64,000 nt of DNA, taken from the NCBI RefSeq assembly GCF_003815775.1, contig NZ_CP033926.1:2666001-2730000 (forward strand), written 5' to 3'. The notes under the pieces were generated by a model that saw nothing but the letters and a program-made list of their open reading frames with translations, was not told where the DNA came from and did no database searches. A program made the translations under genes and the position numbers. The stretch comes from Chryseobacterium joostei (GTDB taxonomy: Bacteria > Bacteroidota > Bacteroidia > Flavobacteriales > Weeksellaceae). This document shows positions 1 to 8,100 of this stretch, one piece after another (positions within the stretch are counted from its first letter, which is position 1; each line of letters begins with the position of its first letter).

Positions 1-212
1 CCGCTTTACTAATGATCATTTTAGAAATTTCTTGCCGGGAAGAAATAATTTGACTTCTATAATAACAAAAAAAATACCGAAGTATCTTTTTCAGAGATTA
101 AAATCTTTTATTTATTAAAAAAGCCAACAATTTTTTCTAATTCGAAACATATAAATAGAAATGGGGAATAGCTGTTTTTTAATTGCAAAAATATGATTTC
201 TCATCCTTTTGA

Positions 213-947
213 CTAAGGAAGTTTTGCGGCTAGACTTTCCGGTAAAAGCCTAAGAATATGATAAATTATTTTCCATTTAAAATTTGGAACGATAGTGAAA
301 GAATTTCCGGCATTAACGATAAATTTTGCCACATAGTCCGGCTCCATTATCAAGGATTCATTCAGTTCCAATCCCTCATTAATCTTTGTTCTGATATAGC
401 CTATAACCAAGGCATTAACCGCTATTTTACGGGAAGCTAATTCCTGTCTTAAACCTGCCAGATATTGTGTAAAAGCAGCTTTTGTACTTCCGTAAACAAA
501 ATTACTTTTGCGCCCTCTCACTCCTGATAATGAAGACAACCCGATGATTCTTTCCAGATTGCTGTTGTTTTTATCCATTGCAATAATGCTCAGGATAGAA
601 ACTCCACCCATATAATTGACTTCCATCATTTGCTTTGCCCCTTTAAAATCAGTCAGTGCTTTTTGATTATCAACCAAGAAACCGGCAGCATATACAACGA
701 TATGAGGCTTTACGGAAAGTTCTGAATAAAATTTCTGATGAGAATCAAAATCGGCGGCATCAAAATAAAAAACTGAACACTTAGATGGATTCAAATTATT
801 GGCCTGAATAAAATCTTCAAGGGATTTTGTATTTCTGGAAGCAGCCATCACCGAAAAGCCTTTTTCAAGATATTGCTTGATACATTGCTTCGCCACGTCT
901 GAATTAGCACCAAGGATAAGAACAGTTTTGTTTGTGTTTTGATTCAT
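213..947 (-). CDS. SDR family NAD(P)-dependent oxidoreductase (DprE2-like)
   Basis: A 244-residue classical short-chain dehydrogenase/reductase. The N-terminal Rossmann loop reads LGANSDVA (residues 12-19). NYMGG (111-115) matches the structural Asn motif, SSLSG (138-142) carries the catalytic serine and YGSTK (152-156) gives the Tyr/Lys pair. The LGANSDVA loop and length resemble decaprenylphosphoryl-ribose 2-keto-reductases (DprE2), but the usual DprE1 partner is not visible, so the substrate is open. It is likely cytoplasmic or membrane-associated through its hydrophobic C-terminus. It is probably the first gene of a transcript leaving the window. A TATCTTTG element lies only four bases before the ATG, so the mRNA may be nearly leaderless. 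Confidence 0.85.
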   Translation of the reverse strand: MNQNTNKTVLILGANSDVAKQCIKQYLEKGFSVMAASRNTKSLEDFIQANNLNPSKCSVFYFDAADFDSHQKFYSELSVKPHIVVYAAGFLVDNQKALTDFKGAKQMMEVNYMGGVSILSIIAMDKNNSNLERIIGLSSLSGVRGRKSNFVYGSTKAAFTQYLAGLRQELASRKIAVNALVIGYIRTKINEGLELNESLIMEPDYVAKFIVNAGNSFTIVPNFKWKIIYHILRLLPESLAAKLP

Positions 948-951
948 AAGG

Positions 952-959
952 CAAAGATA
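952..959 (-). promoter_or_regulatory. Promoter -7 element of the SDR gene
   Basis: On the minus strand this reads TATCTTTG, an exact match to the Bacteroidota TAnnTTTG element. It ends four bases before the start codon. No good TTG -33 element is visible. Confidence 0.55.
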
Positions 960-990
960 ATTTCTTTTTTAAAAGTATGGGGTATAAAAA

Positions 991-1027
991 AGCTGCGGCG
1001 GGTGAACTTCGTTCACCCGCCGCAGCT
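991..1027 (-). terminator. GC-rich terminator of the nusB-yajC run
   Basis: A perfect 17-bp inverted repeat (991-1007 and 1011-1027) with a three-base loop. On the minus strand it is followed by TTTTTT. It sits just after yajC and before the SDR promoter. Its stem is far richer in GC than the surrounding DNA. Confidence 0.85.
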
Positions 1028-1045
1028 GGTATTTTTCAAACTGAA

Positions 1046-1399
1046 TTATTTACTTTCTTCAGTTGTAGTAACAGTTTCTTTTTTATCAGCAGTTTTTGCT
1101 TTATCTCCAAAACGAGTTTCTGTCATTTCTCTGGAAACAGCTGCTTTCTCGAATTTCAGTTTTCCTGATAATGTTTCGATTACAAAACCATCATCCTGAA
1201 CCTGAGCAATTCTTCCGTGAAGACCAGATGTAAGAACTACTCTTGTTCCTACCTTAAGGTTTTCCTGAAAGTTTTTTTCCTGCTTCTGTTTTTTCATCTG
1301 AGGTCTTATCATCAGGAAGTAAAACCCAACAAACATCACACCCATCATAATCAGCATCATTGGTGAAGATCCTTGTGCCTGTAAAAATAATGTCAACAT
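1046..1399 (-). CDS. yajC: Preprotein translocase subunit YajC
   Basis: A 117-residue YajC, the small accessory subunit of the SecDF-YajC complex that assists Sec-dependent export at the inner membrane. One N-terminal transmembrane segment (about residues 13-31) is followed by the conserved RPQMKKQKQ basic stretch and a small cytoplasmic domain with the typical GTRVVLTSGLHGRI sequence. Length is normal for the family. It is the last gene of a minus-strand run after nusB and the DUF1573 lipoprotein, starting four bases beyond the latter's stop, and a strong hairpin follows it. The nusB-DUF1573-yajC order is, as far as I recall, common in Flavobacteriia. Confidence 0.95.
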   Translation of the reverse strand: MLTLFLQAQGSSPMMLIMMGVMFVGFYFLMIRPQMKKQKQEKNFQENLKVGTRVVLTSGLHGRIAQVQDDGFVIETLSGKLKFEKAAVSREMTETRFGDKAKTADKKETVTTTEESK

Positions 1400-1403
1400 A
1401 TTA

Positions 1404-1916
1404 TTATGGTTGAATGTTCGCAGTGAACGTTAATTTAATTGGTGCTTTTTCTACGTTTGCAAAAACATCTGCATACTTTTGAACGTTTCCGTCAAAGTTT
1501 GAAGAGTCAAAATGCAAAGTAATTTTTCCTTTTTTACCAGGCATGATTGGTTCTTTTGTGAAGTCAGGAGCAGTACATCCACATCCAGGCTTTACTTCAG
1601 AAATAACCAAAGGATTTTTTCCTGTGTTGGTAACTTCATATACGTGCTCTACTTTATCTCCTTTTTTGATCTTTCCAAAATCGAAGTTGCTTTCAGATAA
1701 AGCAATAGAAGTAGATGGCTCGTTAGAAACCGGTGCAGCAGCTTCACTTGCAATAGGAGCAGCAGCAGTTGCAGAATCTGTAATTACTGGAGCTCCGGCA
1801 GTTGCAGAGTCAGCAACGATAGTTTCAGGGCTTTGAGTTTCTTTGTTTTCTTTTTTACATGAAACTAAACCAAAGCCTATAATTGACAAGGCGATAATTG
1901 ATAACGTCTTTTTCAT
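1404..1916 (-). CDS. DUF1573 domain lipoprotein
   Basis: A 170-residue predicted lipoprotein. The signal peptide ends at the lipobox LVSC with the lipidated Cys at residue 20. A low-complexity Ala/Pro/Ser/Thr linker (about 30-70) follows, then a DUF1573 Ig-like beta domain (about 72-168) with the hallmark GCGCTAPDF and PGKKGKITLHFD sequences. DUF1573 proteins are widespread in Bacteroidota and their role is not established. It lies two bases after nusB and four before yajC, so translation is probably coupled in one operon. Confidence 0.9.
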   Translation of the reverse strand: MKKTLSIIALSIIGFGLVSCKKENKETQSPETIVADSATAGAPVITDSATAAAPIASEAAAPVSNEPSTSIALSESNFDFGKIKKGDKVEHVYEVTNTGKNPLVISEVKPGCGCTAPDFTKEPIMPGKKGKITLHFDSSNFDGNVQKYADVFANVEKAPIKLTFTANIQP

Positions 1917-1917
1917 T

Positions 1918-2823
1918 TTATATTCTATTTTGATCTTTACAATATTTATCTAAAATACCATTAATGAAGATATTTGAACGGTCGGTTGCAAATACTTTAG
2001 CAATCTCGATATATTCATTAATAATAACTCTTGAAGGGGTTAACGCAAAGTTATCAAGTTCTGCAATTGCAGTAGACAAAATTACTTTATCCATTAGAGA
2101 AACTCTTTCCAGGTCCCAGTTTTCTAATCTCTCGCCAAGCTTTTTCTCGTTGTTTTCCCAGTTATTCAGGGTATCTCTCAATAGCTTGCCGGCGAAAGTT
2201 TTATCCTCTTCATCTTTAATCATCTTGATTAAAGTTCTGCTTTCTTCATCTTCTCTTAGGAACCCGATTGTCTTTTGTACCATTGAGTTGGCAATGTGAA
2301 TATCATCATACCAAGAAAGTTCCTTATCCCCAAGATAATCATGAAAATCATCATTTTCAGCAATATATCTTAAGAATAATTTCCCGATAAATTTTTGGTC
2401 TTCTTCAAAGGAGAATCCTTCTTCTTTCATGAAATCCTGATAACGTTTTCCCGCAGTAATTCTTTGGAAAGTCTTTACCAATAAATCATCATGCATATCC
2501 CATTTCAGCTGCTTGTGCTGACCTGTGAAGAACAATCTTTCTGGATTTTCTTCCAGTTTAAGCAATACTTGGTTATTGATGAATTTTTGGTTAGGGTTGA
2601 TGTCTGAATCAGTTTTCAGATACTTGTTTTTCCCAATTTCGATCTGATGTTCCGCTAAATCTTTAAGTCCTACTAAAAAATTAAGCTGATAGATATAGAG
2701 ATAATAGATTTTCTCTATTCCAGCGAACATGTTTTTCTCTAAAACATCAAATTTCACAGGATTCTGATAGTATGAATACACTGTCTGTACTACTTTTTCA
2801 CGGATTTGTCGTCTTCCTAACAT
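1918..2823 (-). CDS. nusB: Transcription antitermination factor NusB (long form)
   Basis: A 301-residue NusB. The C-terminal third carries the NusB fold, with DKVILSTAIAEL and the terminal NIFINGILDKYCKD sequence that matches the usual FVNGVLD motif. NusB binds boxA RNA with S10 (NusE) in rRNA antitermination. The protein is about twice the length of the E. coli form because of an N-terminal helical extension, which is normal in Bacteroidota. The N-terminus LGRRQIREKVVQTVYSYYQ is conserved and fixes the start. It is the promoter-proximal gene of nusB-DUF1573-yajC and is divergent from the ABC exporter. Confidence 0.93.
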   Translation of the reverse strand: MLGRRQIREKVVQTVYSYYQNPVKFDVLEKNMFAGIEKIYYLYIYQLNFLVGLKDLAEHQIEIGKNKYLKTDSDINPNQKFINNQVLLKLEENPERLFFTGQHKQLKWDMHDDLLVKTFQRITAGKRYQDFMKEEGFSFEEDQKFIGKLFLRYIAENDDFHDYLGDKELSWYDDIHIANSMVQKTIGFLREDEESRTLIKMIKDEEDKTFAGKLLRDTLNNWENNEKKLGERLENWDLERVSLMDKVILSTAIAELDNFALTPSRVIINEYIEIAKVFATDRSNIFINGILDKYCKDQNRI

Positions 2824-2845
2824 TCAAAGAGCTTTTTTATGACTG

Positions 2846-2853
2846 CAAAGATA
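2846..2853 (-). promoter_or_regulatory. Promoter -7 element of nusB
   Basis: Minus-strand TATCTTTG, 22 bases upstream of the nusB ATG, in the 91-bp divergent region shared with the ABC exporter gene. Confidence 0.6.
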
Positions 2854-2897
2854 CAAAATTTAAAATTGATTGAATTCGTAGTCTGACTACATTTTTG

Positions 2898-2905
2898 TAA
2901 ATTTG
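2898..2905 (+). promoter_or_regulatory. Promoter -7 element of the ABC exporter gene
   Basis: TAAATTTG, nine bases before the ATG at 2915. The leader would be only a few bases long. No well-spaced TTG is seen upstream. Confidence 0.5.
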
Positions 2906-2914
2906 TAAAACTAT

Positions 2915-4576
2915 ATGAAAGCGCTAAAAACCTTAAACCCCTATTTTTGGAAGCACAAAATACTATTGTTTTGGGGGGTATTATTTATTATTGCCAGTAA
3001 TTTTTTCAATATATATAAAGTTCAGTTTGTAGGGAAATCTGTAGACGAGCTTACTAAAAACGGGAATCTTGGCTTCAACCACCAGGTTTTAATTTATGTT
3101 GGAATCATTGTGGGCTGTTCACTTTTAACAGGATTCTTCACCTTTATGATGAGGCAAACCATCATTGTGGCTTCCAGAAGAATTGAATATGAACTTAAGA
3201 ATAAAATCTACAGACATTATCAGGATTTGTCCTTAACGGATTATAAGCAAACAACCATTGGAGACTTAATGAACAGGTTAAGTGAAGATGTTGTAGCGGT
3301 AAGAATGTATCTAGGTCCTGGGGTAATGTATGTTGCCAACCTGATCGTTCTTGTTGTGATTACAGCCATTTATATGGTGAAAACAGATGCTTCCATGACT
3401 TTATGGACCTTGCTTCCTCTTCCTATTTTATCCTATGCTATTTATAAGGTAAGTTCAATTATCAATAAAAAATCGAAGGTAATGCAGAAGAGCCAGTCTG
3501 CTATTTCAACTTTTGTACAGGATAGTTTTTCGGGGATTCGTGTTGTAAAGTTCTTCGCAAGGGAAAAATACATTCAAAAAAATTACGGGATCAAGGTAAC
3601 TGATTATCAAAACAAGGCATTGGATCTTGCTAAAACTGAAGCCTATTTCTTTACTATTATTTTATTTGTAATTGGATTATTGAATGTTGCCGTTATCTGG
3701 ATTGGAGGAACAAAATATATTGCCGGAGAATTAAGCATCGGTAAAATTGCTGATTTCTTCATGTATATTAATACCTTGATTTTCCCATTCTCTATGGTGG
3801 GTTGGGTAACTTCAGTCAATCAAAGGGCTGAGGCTTCCATGCAAAGGATTAATGAATTCATGGATAAAGAATCGGAAATTGTTAATACGAATTTCGAGAA
3901 TTATCCTATCAAAGGAGATATTGAATTCAAAAATGTATCGTATGTGTATCCTAATACAGGAATCAAGGCACTTGATAATTTAAGCTTTACCATTAAAGCC
4001 GGTAAATCATTGGCCATCATGGGTAAAACAGGAAGCGGAAAATCTACCATTGCACTCCTTTTATGCAGGCTGATAGATCCTACTGAAGGAGAAATCTTGA
4101 TTGACGGTAAAAATCTGAAAGACCACAATCTGACTAATTACAGGAACTTCATTGGATATATTCCTCAGGAGAGTTATTTATTCTCAGATTCCATTGAAAA
4201 CAATATAGGTTTTGCAATTGATCATCCATCTCATGAAAAGGTGGTAGAGTATTCCCAGATTGCGGATGTACACAAAAATATTGTTGAGTTTAAGGAACAA
4301 TATAAAACACTTGTTGGTGAACGTGGAGTGATGCTTTCGGGAGGACAAAAGCAAAGAATTTGTATAGCCAGAGCATTAATAAAGGACCCAAATATCATTA
4401 TTTTTGATGATTCTTTATCCGCTTTAGATACGGAAACAGAGCAGAATATTCTTGAAAATATTGATAAAAAAATTGGTAATGCGACATCCATAATTATCAC
4501 ACACAGAGAGTCTAGCGCTCAAAAAGCAGATCAAATCATCAATCTGACGGAAATTGCCAATTCTGTAACCGCTTAG
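2915..4576 (+). CDS. ABC exporter, fused permease and ATPase (MdlA/MsbA type)
   Basis: A 553-residue type IV ABC exporter half-transporter that would act as a dimer in the inner membrane. Six transmembrane helices occupy about residues 1-300. The ATPase domain has the Walker A GKTGSGKST (about 370-378), Q-loop PQES, signature LSGGQKQR (about 474-481), Walker B IIIFDDSLSALD (about 493-504) and H-loop THRES. The residue after the Walker B Asp is Asp rather than Glu. That DDSLSA variant is known in MdlA/YheI-like heterodimeric exporters and can mark a weakly active site. Drug or lipid export is possible; the sequence does not name the substrate. It stands alone. Confidence 0.9.
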   Translation: MKALKTLNPYFWKHKILLFWGVLFIIASNFFNIYKVQFVGKSVDELTKNGNLGFNHQVLIYVGIIVGCSLLTGFFTFMMRQTIIVASRRIEYELKNKIYRHYQDLSLTDYKQTTIGDLMNRLSEDVVAVRMYLGPGVMYVANLIVLVVITAIYMVKTDASMTLWTLLPLPILSYAIYKVSSIINKKSKVMQKSQSAISTFVQDSFSGIRVVKFFAREKYIQKNYGIKVTDYQNKALDLAKTEAYFFTIILFVIGLLNVAVIWIGGTKYIAGELSIGKIADFFMYINTLIFPFSMVGWVTSVNQRAEASMQRINEFMDKESEIVNTNFENYPIKGDIEFKNVSYVYPNTGIKALDNLSFTIKAGKSLAIMGKTGSGKSTIALLLCRLIDPTEGEILIDGKNLKDHNLTNYRNFIGYIPQESYLFSDSIENNIGFAIDHPSHEKVVEYSQIADVHKNIVEFKEQYKTLVGERGVMLSGGQKQRICIARALIKDPNIIIFDDSLSALDTETEQNILENIDKKIGNATSIIITHRESSAQKADQIINLTEIANSVTA

Positions 4577-4617
4577 CTGTTTCGTTCTCAATTGTTAAAT
4601 AAATCATAAAAAAAATT

Positions 4618-4646
4618 TTGTGATTAAAAGAATTCTTTTATATTTG
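4618..4646 (+). promoter_or_regulatory. Promoter of the DUF3276 gene
   Basis: TTG (4618-4620), 18-base spacer, then TATATTTG (4639-4646). This is a close match to the Bacteroidota consensus, 29 bases before the ATG. Confidence 0.65.
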
Positions 4647-4675
4647 TTCTTAACAAGATTAAAAAATATCTAACA

Positions 4676-5011
4676 ATGAGTGAATACAAGGAACGCCATG
4701 AAAATGAGATTTTCACGAAGGTGTTAAAAGCAGGGAGAAGAACTTATTTCTTTGATGTGCGCGAGACGAAAGCAGGAGATTATTATCTTACAATCACTGA
4801 GAGTAAGAAAAATTTCGGAGAGAATGGGGAAGCTACATTCGAGAAGCATAAAATTTACCTTTACAAGGAAGATTTTAAGAGTTTTCAGGAGATGTTTAAT
4901 GAGTCCACAGATTTCATCATTAATGAAAAGGGTGAGGATGTAATTTCAGAAAAACATGACAAAGACTTCAAAAGCAAATCTTACACAATAGATTCTGACG
5001 ACGAAGTTTAA
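4676..5011 (+). CDS. PUR family DNA/RNA-binding protein (DUF3276)
   Basis: A 111-residue small cytoplasmic protein of the DUF3276/PUR-alpha-like family. The core KAGRRTYFFDVRETK and DYYLTITESKK (about residues 18-43) forms the single PUR repeat, which in the Borrelia homologue binds nucleic acid. It has the usual flavobacterial length and an acidic tail. It is monocistronic, with a good promoter upstream and two hairpins downstream. The target nucleic acid is unknown. Confidence 0.9.
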   Translation: MSEYKERHENEIFTKVLKAGRRTYFFDVRETKAGDYYLTITESKKNFGENGEATFEKHKIYLYKEDFKSFQEMFNESTDFIINEKGEDVISEKHDKDFKSKSYTIDSDDEV

Positions 5012-5033
5012 AAAAAGAATATCTAAAAACACA

Positions 5034-5058
5034 AGCATCTGAAAAAGGTGCTTTTTTT
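5034..5058 (+). terminator. Terminator of the DUF3276 gene
   Basis: A 7-bp stem with one G-U pair (5034-5040 and 5046-5052), a five-base loop and a seven-T tract on the plus strand. Confidence 0.7.
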
Positions 5059-5100
5059 ATGCCTTGAAAACAAGATATTCACTCTTTATTTAAAAACATA

Positions 5101-5135
5101 AAAAAGGTGTGCTTTTCAGGAAAGCACACCTTTTT
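5101..5135. terminator. Bidirectional terminator between convergent genes
   Basis: A perfect 15-bp inverted repeat (5101-5115 and 5121-5135) with a five-base loop, flanked by A and T runs on both sides. It can end the DUF4132 transcript (stop at 5139) and back up the DUF3276 terminator. Confidence 0.85.
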
Positions 5136-5138
5136 ATT

Positions 5139-8100
5139 TTATACATATTCCCGCTTTATCTGCGAAAGTATGGTTGGGTCTTGTATTTCATTATCCTTAG
5201 CCAGTAATAAGACCTTGGATATTACTTCTGCTGACTTCGGATCGTCATCCGCAAAAGGTAAGAACAGCCTACCCCTATGTTGGGAATGAACCGGTAGTAT
5301 AGAAAGATACCTACCCGGAACCTGATGTACAACAGCACTTCCCAAATGCACACTATATTCTGCTATCTGCCCTTTTACAAGTACATGTGAGCCATCAATC
5401 CTTACATTATCCAGCTTAAATAAACGTGCTGTTTCTTTCATTAGTACTGCCCTCATTTCAATAGAAGAATGGCTTGCTTCAGGATCTACATCTCCTACAT
5501 GAGCTACTGAAACAACCAGATCTACATCTCTCATAACCTCTGAAAACAACCTTGGATTGATCTCTTCAAAAGGTATATTTTTGTAATCCTTTAATGAATG
5601 GAATTCTATTGTTTCCAAAGTTGGGCTTTCAACATCCGCTGGAGAGAACCAGTCTGCCATTGCATATAGCTTAACCTGAAAACCTTCTTTATGATACACT
5701 TTCTGTAATCCGTCTTCGTAATCTACTTTCCAGCCTCTTGTTTTAAGCAGTGCCAAAGTTTGTTTTGGCTGAATCTGATGTCCTGCATAACGACGTGAAA
5801 TAGATTTTTCTTTTAATTCATCCGGCGTTGGAACATACAATTCTCTGAATATTTGCTTAAATGGCTGTACAAGCTTTTCTTTAAAACAATAATGTTGATA
5901 ATCACTCCAAACAGAATGCTGATGCAGATCTACACAATGAGCAATACGCAGGGTACTTTCTTCACTCAATTCCTGAATTTCACCATGAGCATTTACCAAA
6001 CCTCCATCATGAAAGAATCCTATTTTCTGGTCATTGGAAATAAATACAAGTTTTTCCAGATGCTTTACAATAACGGGATGCTCAAAAAGGGTCTTGATTT
6101 CTTTTAAAAGGAATTCATCACCTCTTATCATAGCTTCCTCCAGTCCTTTTCGGGAACGGGTCCATTGCTCACGCATGATCTTACGGTTATTACCCAACTC
6201 CACAACTGCTTTATCTTTCTTAATCTTTGGCGGAATAGATTTTAGTTGTTTATCATCCCTGAATACGACCAATTCAGCTTTTCCATTATCTTCTATAATT
6301 AAACCTACTGTAACCCCATCAATGGTAATCTGGGTATCTTTTGATAATAGGGACTGAATTTGTTTGGTTTCCATTGCCCAGGTTAATCTGATAGGATCGG
6401 GATATCCTGCATTTCTGGCAAGGTTTTCTAGTGCAACACGAATAGCCAAAGCCTCACTTGTTTGCTTCATGGAGCCAAACTCCTTACTTTCTTTCTTGAA
6501 TTGCTGAATATATTCATATCGGCTCAGAACATCTTTCTCCGGATTGGCTTTACTTAAAGGGACAAGTCCGTACACACGAAGATAATCCTGATCACGCTTA
6601 TCCTTTACTTTTGCTGTTACCTCTTTTATTTTTAAGCTTCCTGCCAATGTATCGGAATAAAGTCTTGCTCTTCTGTGCCCATTTCCATCTGATATATATT
6701 TCGCAGACTCATAAAGCATTTCCCAACGGGTTTTACCAAGTTCTTTATAGGCTTTGGTAAACCAGTCTTTATCTACCGCACCGTCTTTAAATTCCTGAAT
6801 ATCTACGGATGAATATTTAGCAACTTCGCTTTCCAGTTTTGCATTTTGGGCTTCATAGGCACCGGTTTTAGTATGGGCATGCATCCACCAGATCGCTGAA
6901 TCTAATCCTTTCCAACCTAAATAATTGCTTATAAACTGCTGCCATTGCGGTGCATACACTGCAGCCTGTATTAAACGAAGTTCTGTAATCTTTTCTTTTT
7001 TTATAATCTCATCAAATGATTTCTGAGTATCACTTTCTAAAGGATAGCAGTTAGAAATAAGCCAGGAGAAAAGTTTTTGCTTGGTCATGCTTTCATTTCC
7101 ATAACTGTATATATAATTGGCATATAATCCGGACTTACCTAATCCTTTCAAGATCTGAACGAACCGATGGGTTCCATATATAGATCTAAACTGTTGTACA
7201 AAATGTGAAACCGAAGTATTAGCGTCTCCACGAATCAGCTCTATATCCAGAAACTTATCCTGAATTTCTTCAATCATAGGCTTCAGGAAAGGAAACAATT
7301 CTAAATATTTCTCATTATTATAATTAGATTTAATTGCTGTAAGGTCACTTATAGCTGAATCAGCAGTCAAAATTCCCTCAAACAGCTCTTCCTTTGTAAT
7401 AAGCTTTAGTTCATATGCTTTACAGAAGAAATAGAAGTTAGGAACAGACTTTTTAATGTTTTCCGGCAAACCGCTATACTGCATCCATCGGTACAAATTC
7501 CATTGTTTAATGTGCTGTTCATCTGTAAGGTTCTTCATAGGAATAACCCGTAAAAAAACATTAAAAAAATCCAATTGCTGCCAGCCATTTCCTTGGTCTC
7601 GGTAATAATAATCTCCGCTATCTTTTCCCTTATAGTTAATAACATCTTCAGGAAGATTGGCAAATAGTGTGCTACAAGCGTCTATTGCAAAATCGACCAC
7701 TTCCTCGAAGACGAATTTATATTTTAATGAACTCAAAATCCTCATAATTGGGTTCTCCCAATAATAAGTTCCTTTTGTCGGGTTAGGAATAATCTCTTTA
7801 TGATAGAATACATACTCTTCCAGAAAGTTTCTAAAGACTTTTCGGTCGCAACTTTCAGCAAATGTCAACAAAAATAAATCTCTAGGTAGCATTCCTGAGT
7901 CTTTAAACCATTGTTCCCATACTTCATGCAAAGGATAGTTTTCAGCTAACTGCTGAGGAGTAAACCCTTCTGTATTTCGCTTTATCTCCCTGAAAGTATT
8001 TCCCATTAATACTTTGGCAACAGAATTATCCCACTCCCCTGACTCGTATTCATGGTCTTTATGCTGCAGGAATAAATCATTGAGTTTTTTTAATTCTTCT

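Noticed and set aside
1..212. Search for a gene end or RNA at the left window edge
   Set aside because: AT-rich DNA with no open frame, hairpin or tRNA that I can support.
4393..4430. Walker B Asp instead of Glu in the ABC exporter as a defect
   Set aside because: The DDSLSALD variant is a known feature of MdlA/YheI-type exporters, so it is not a sign of decay.
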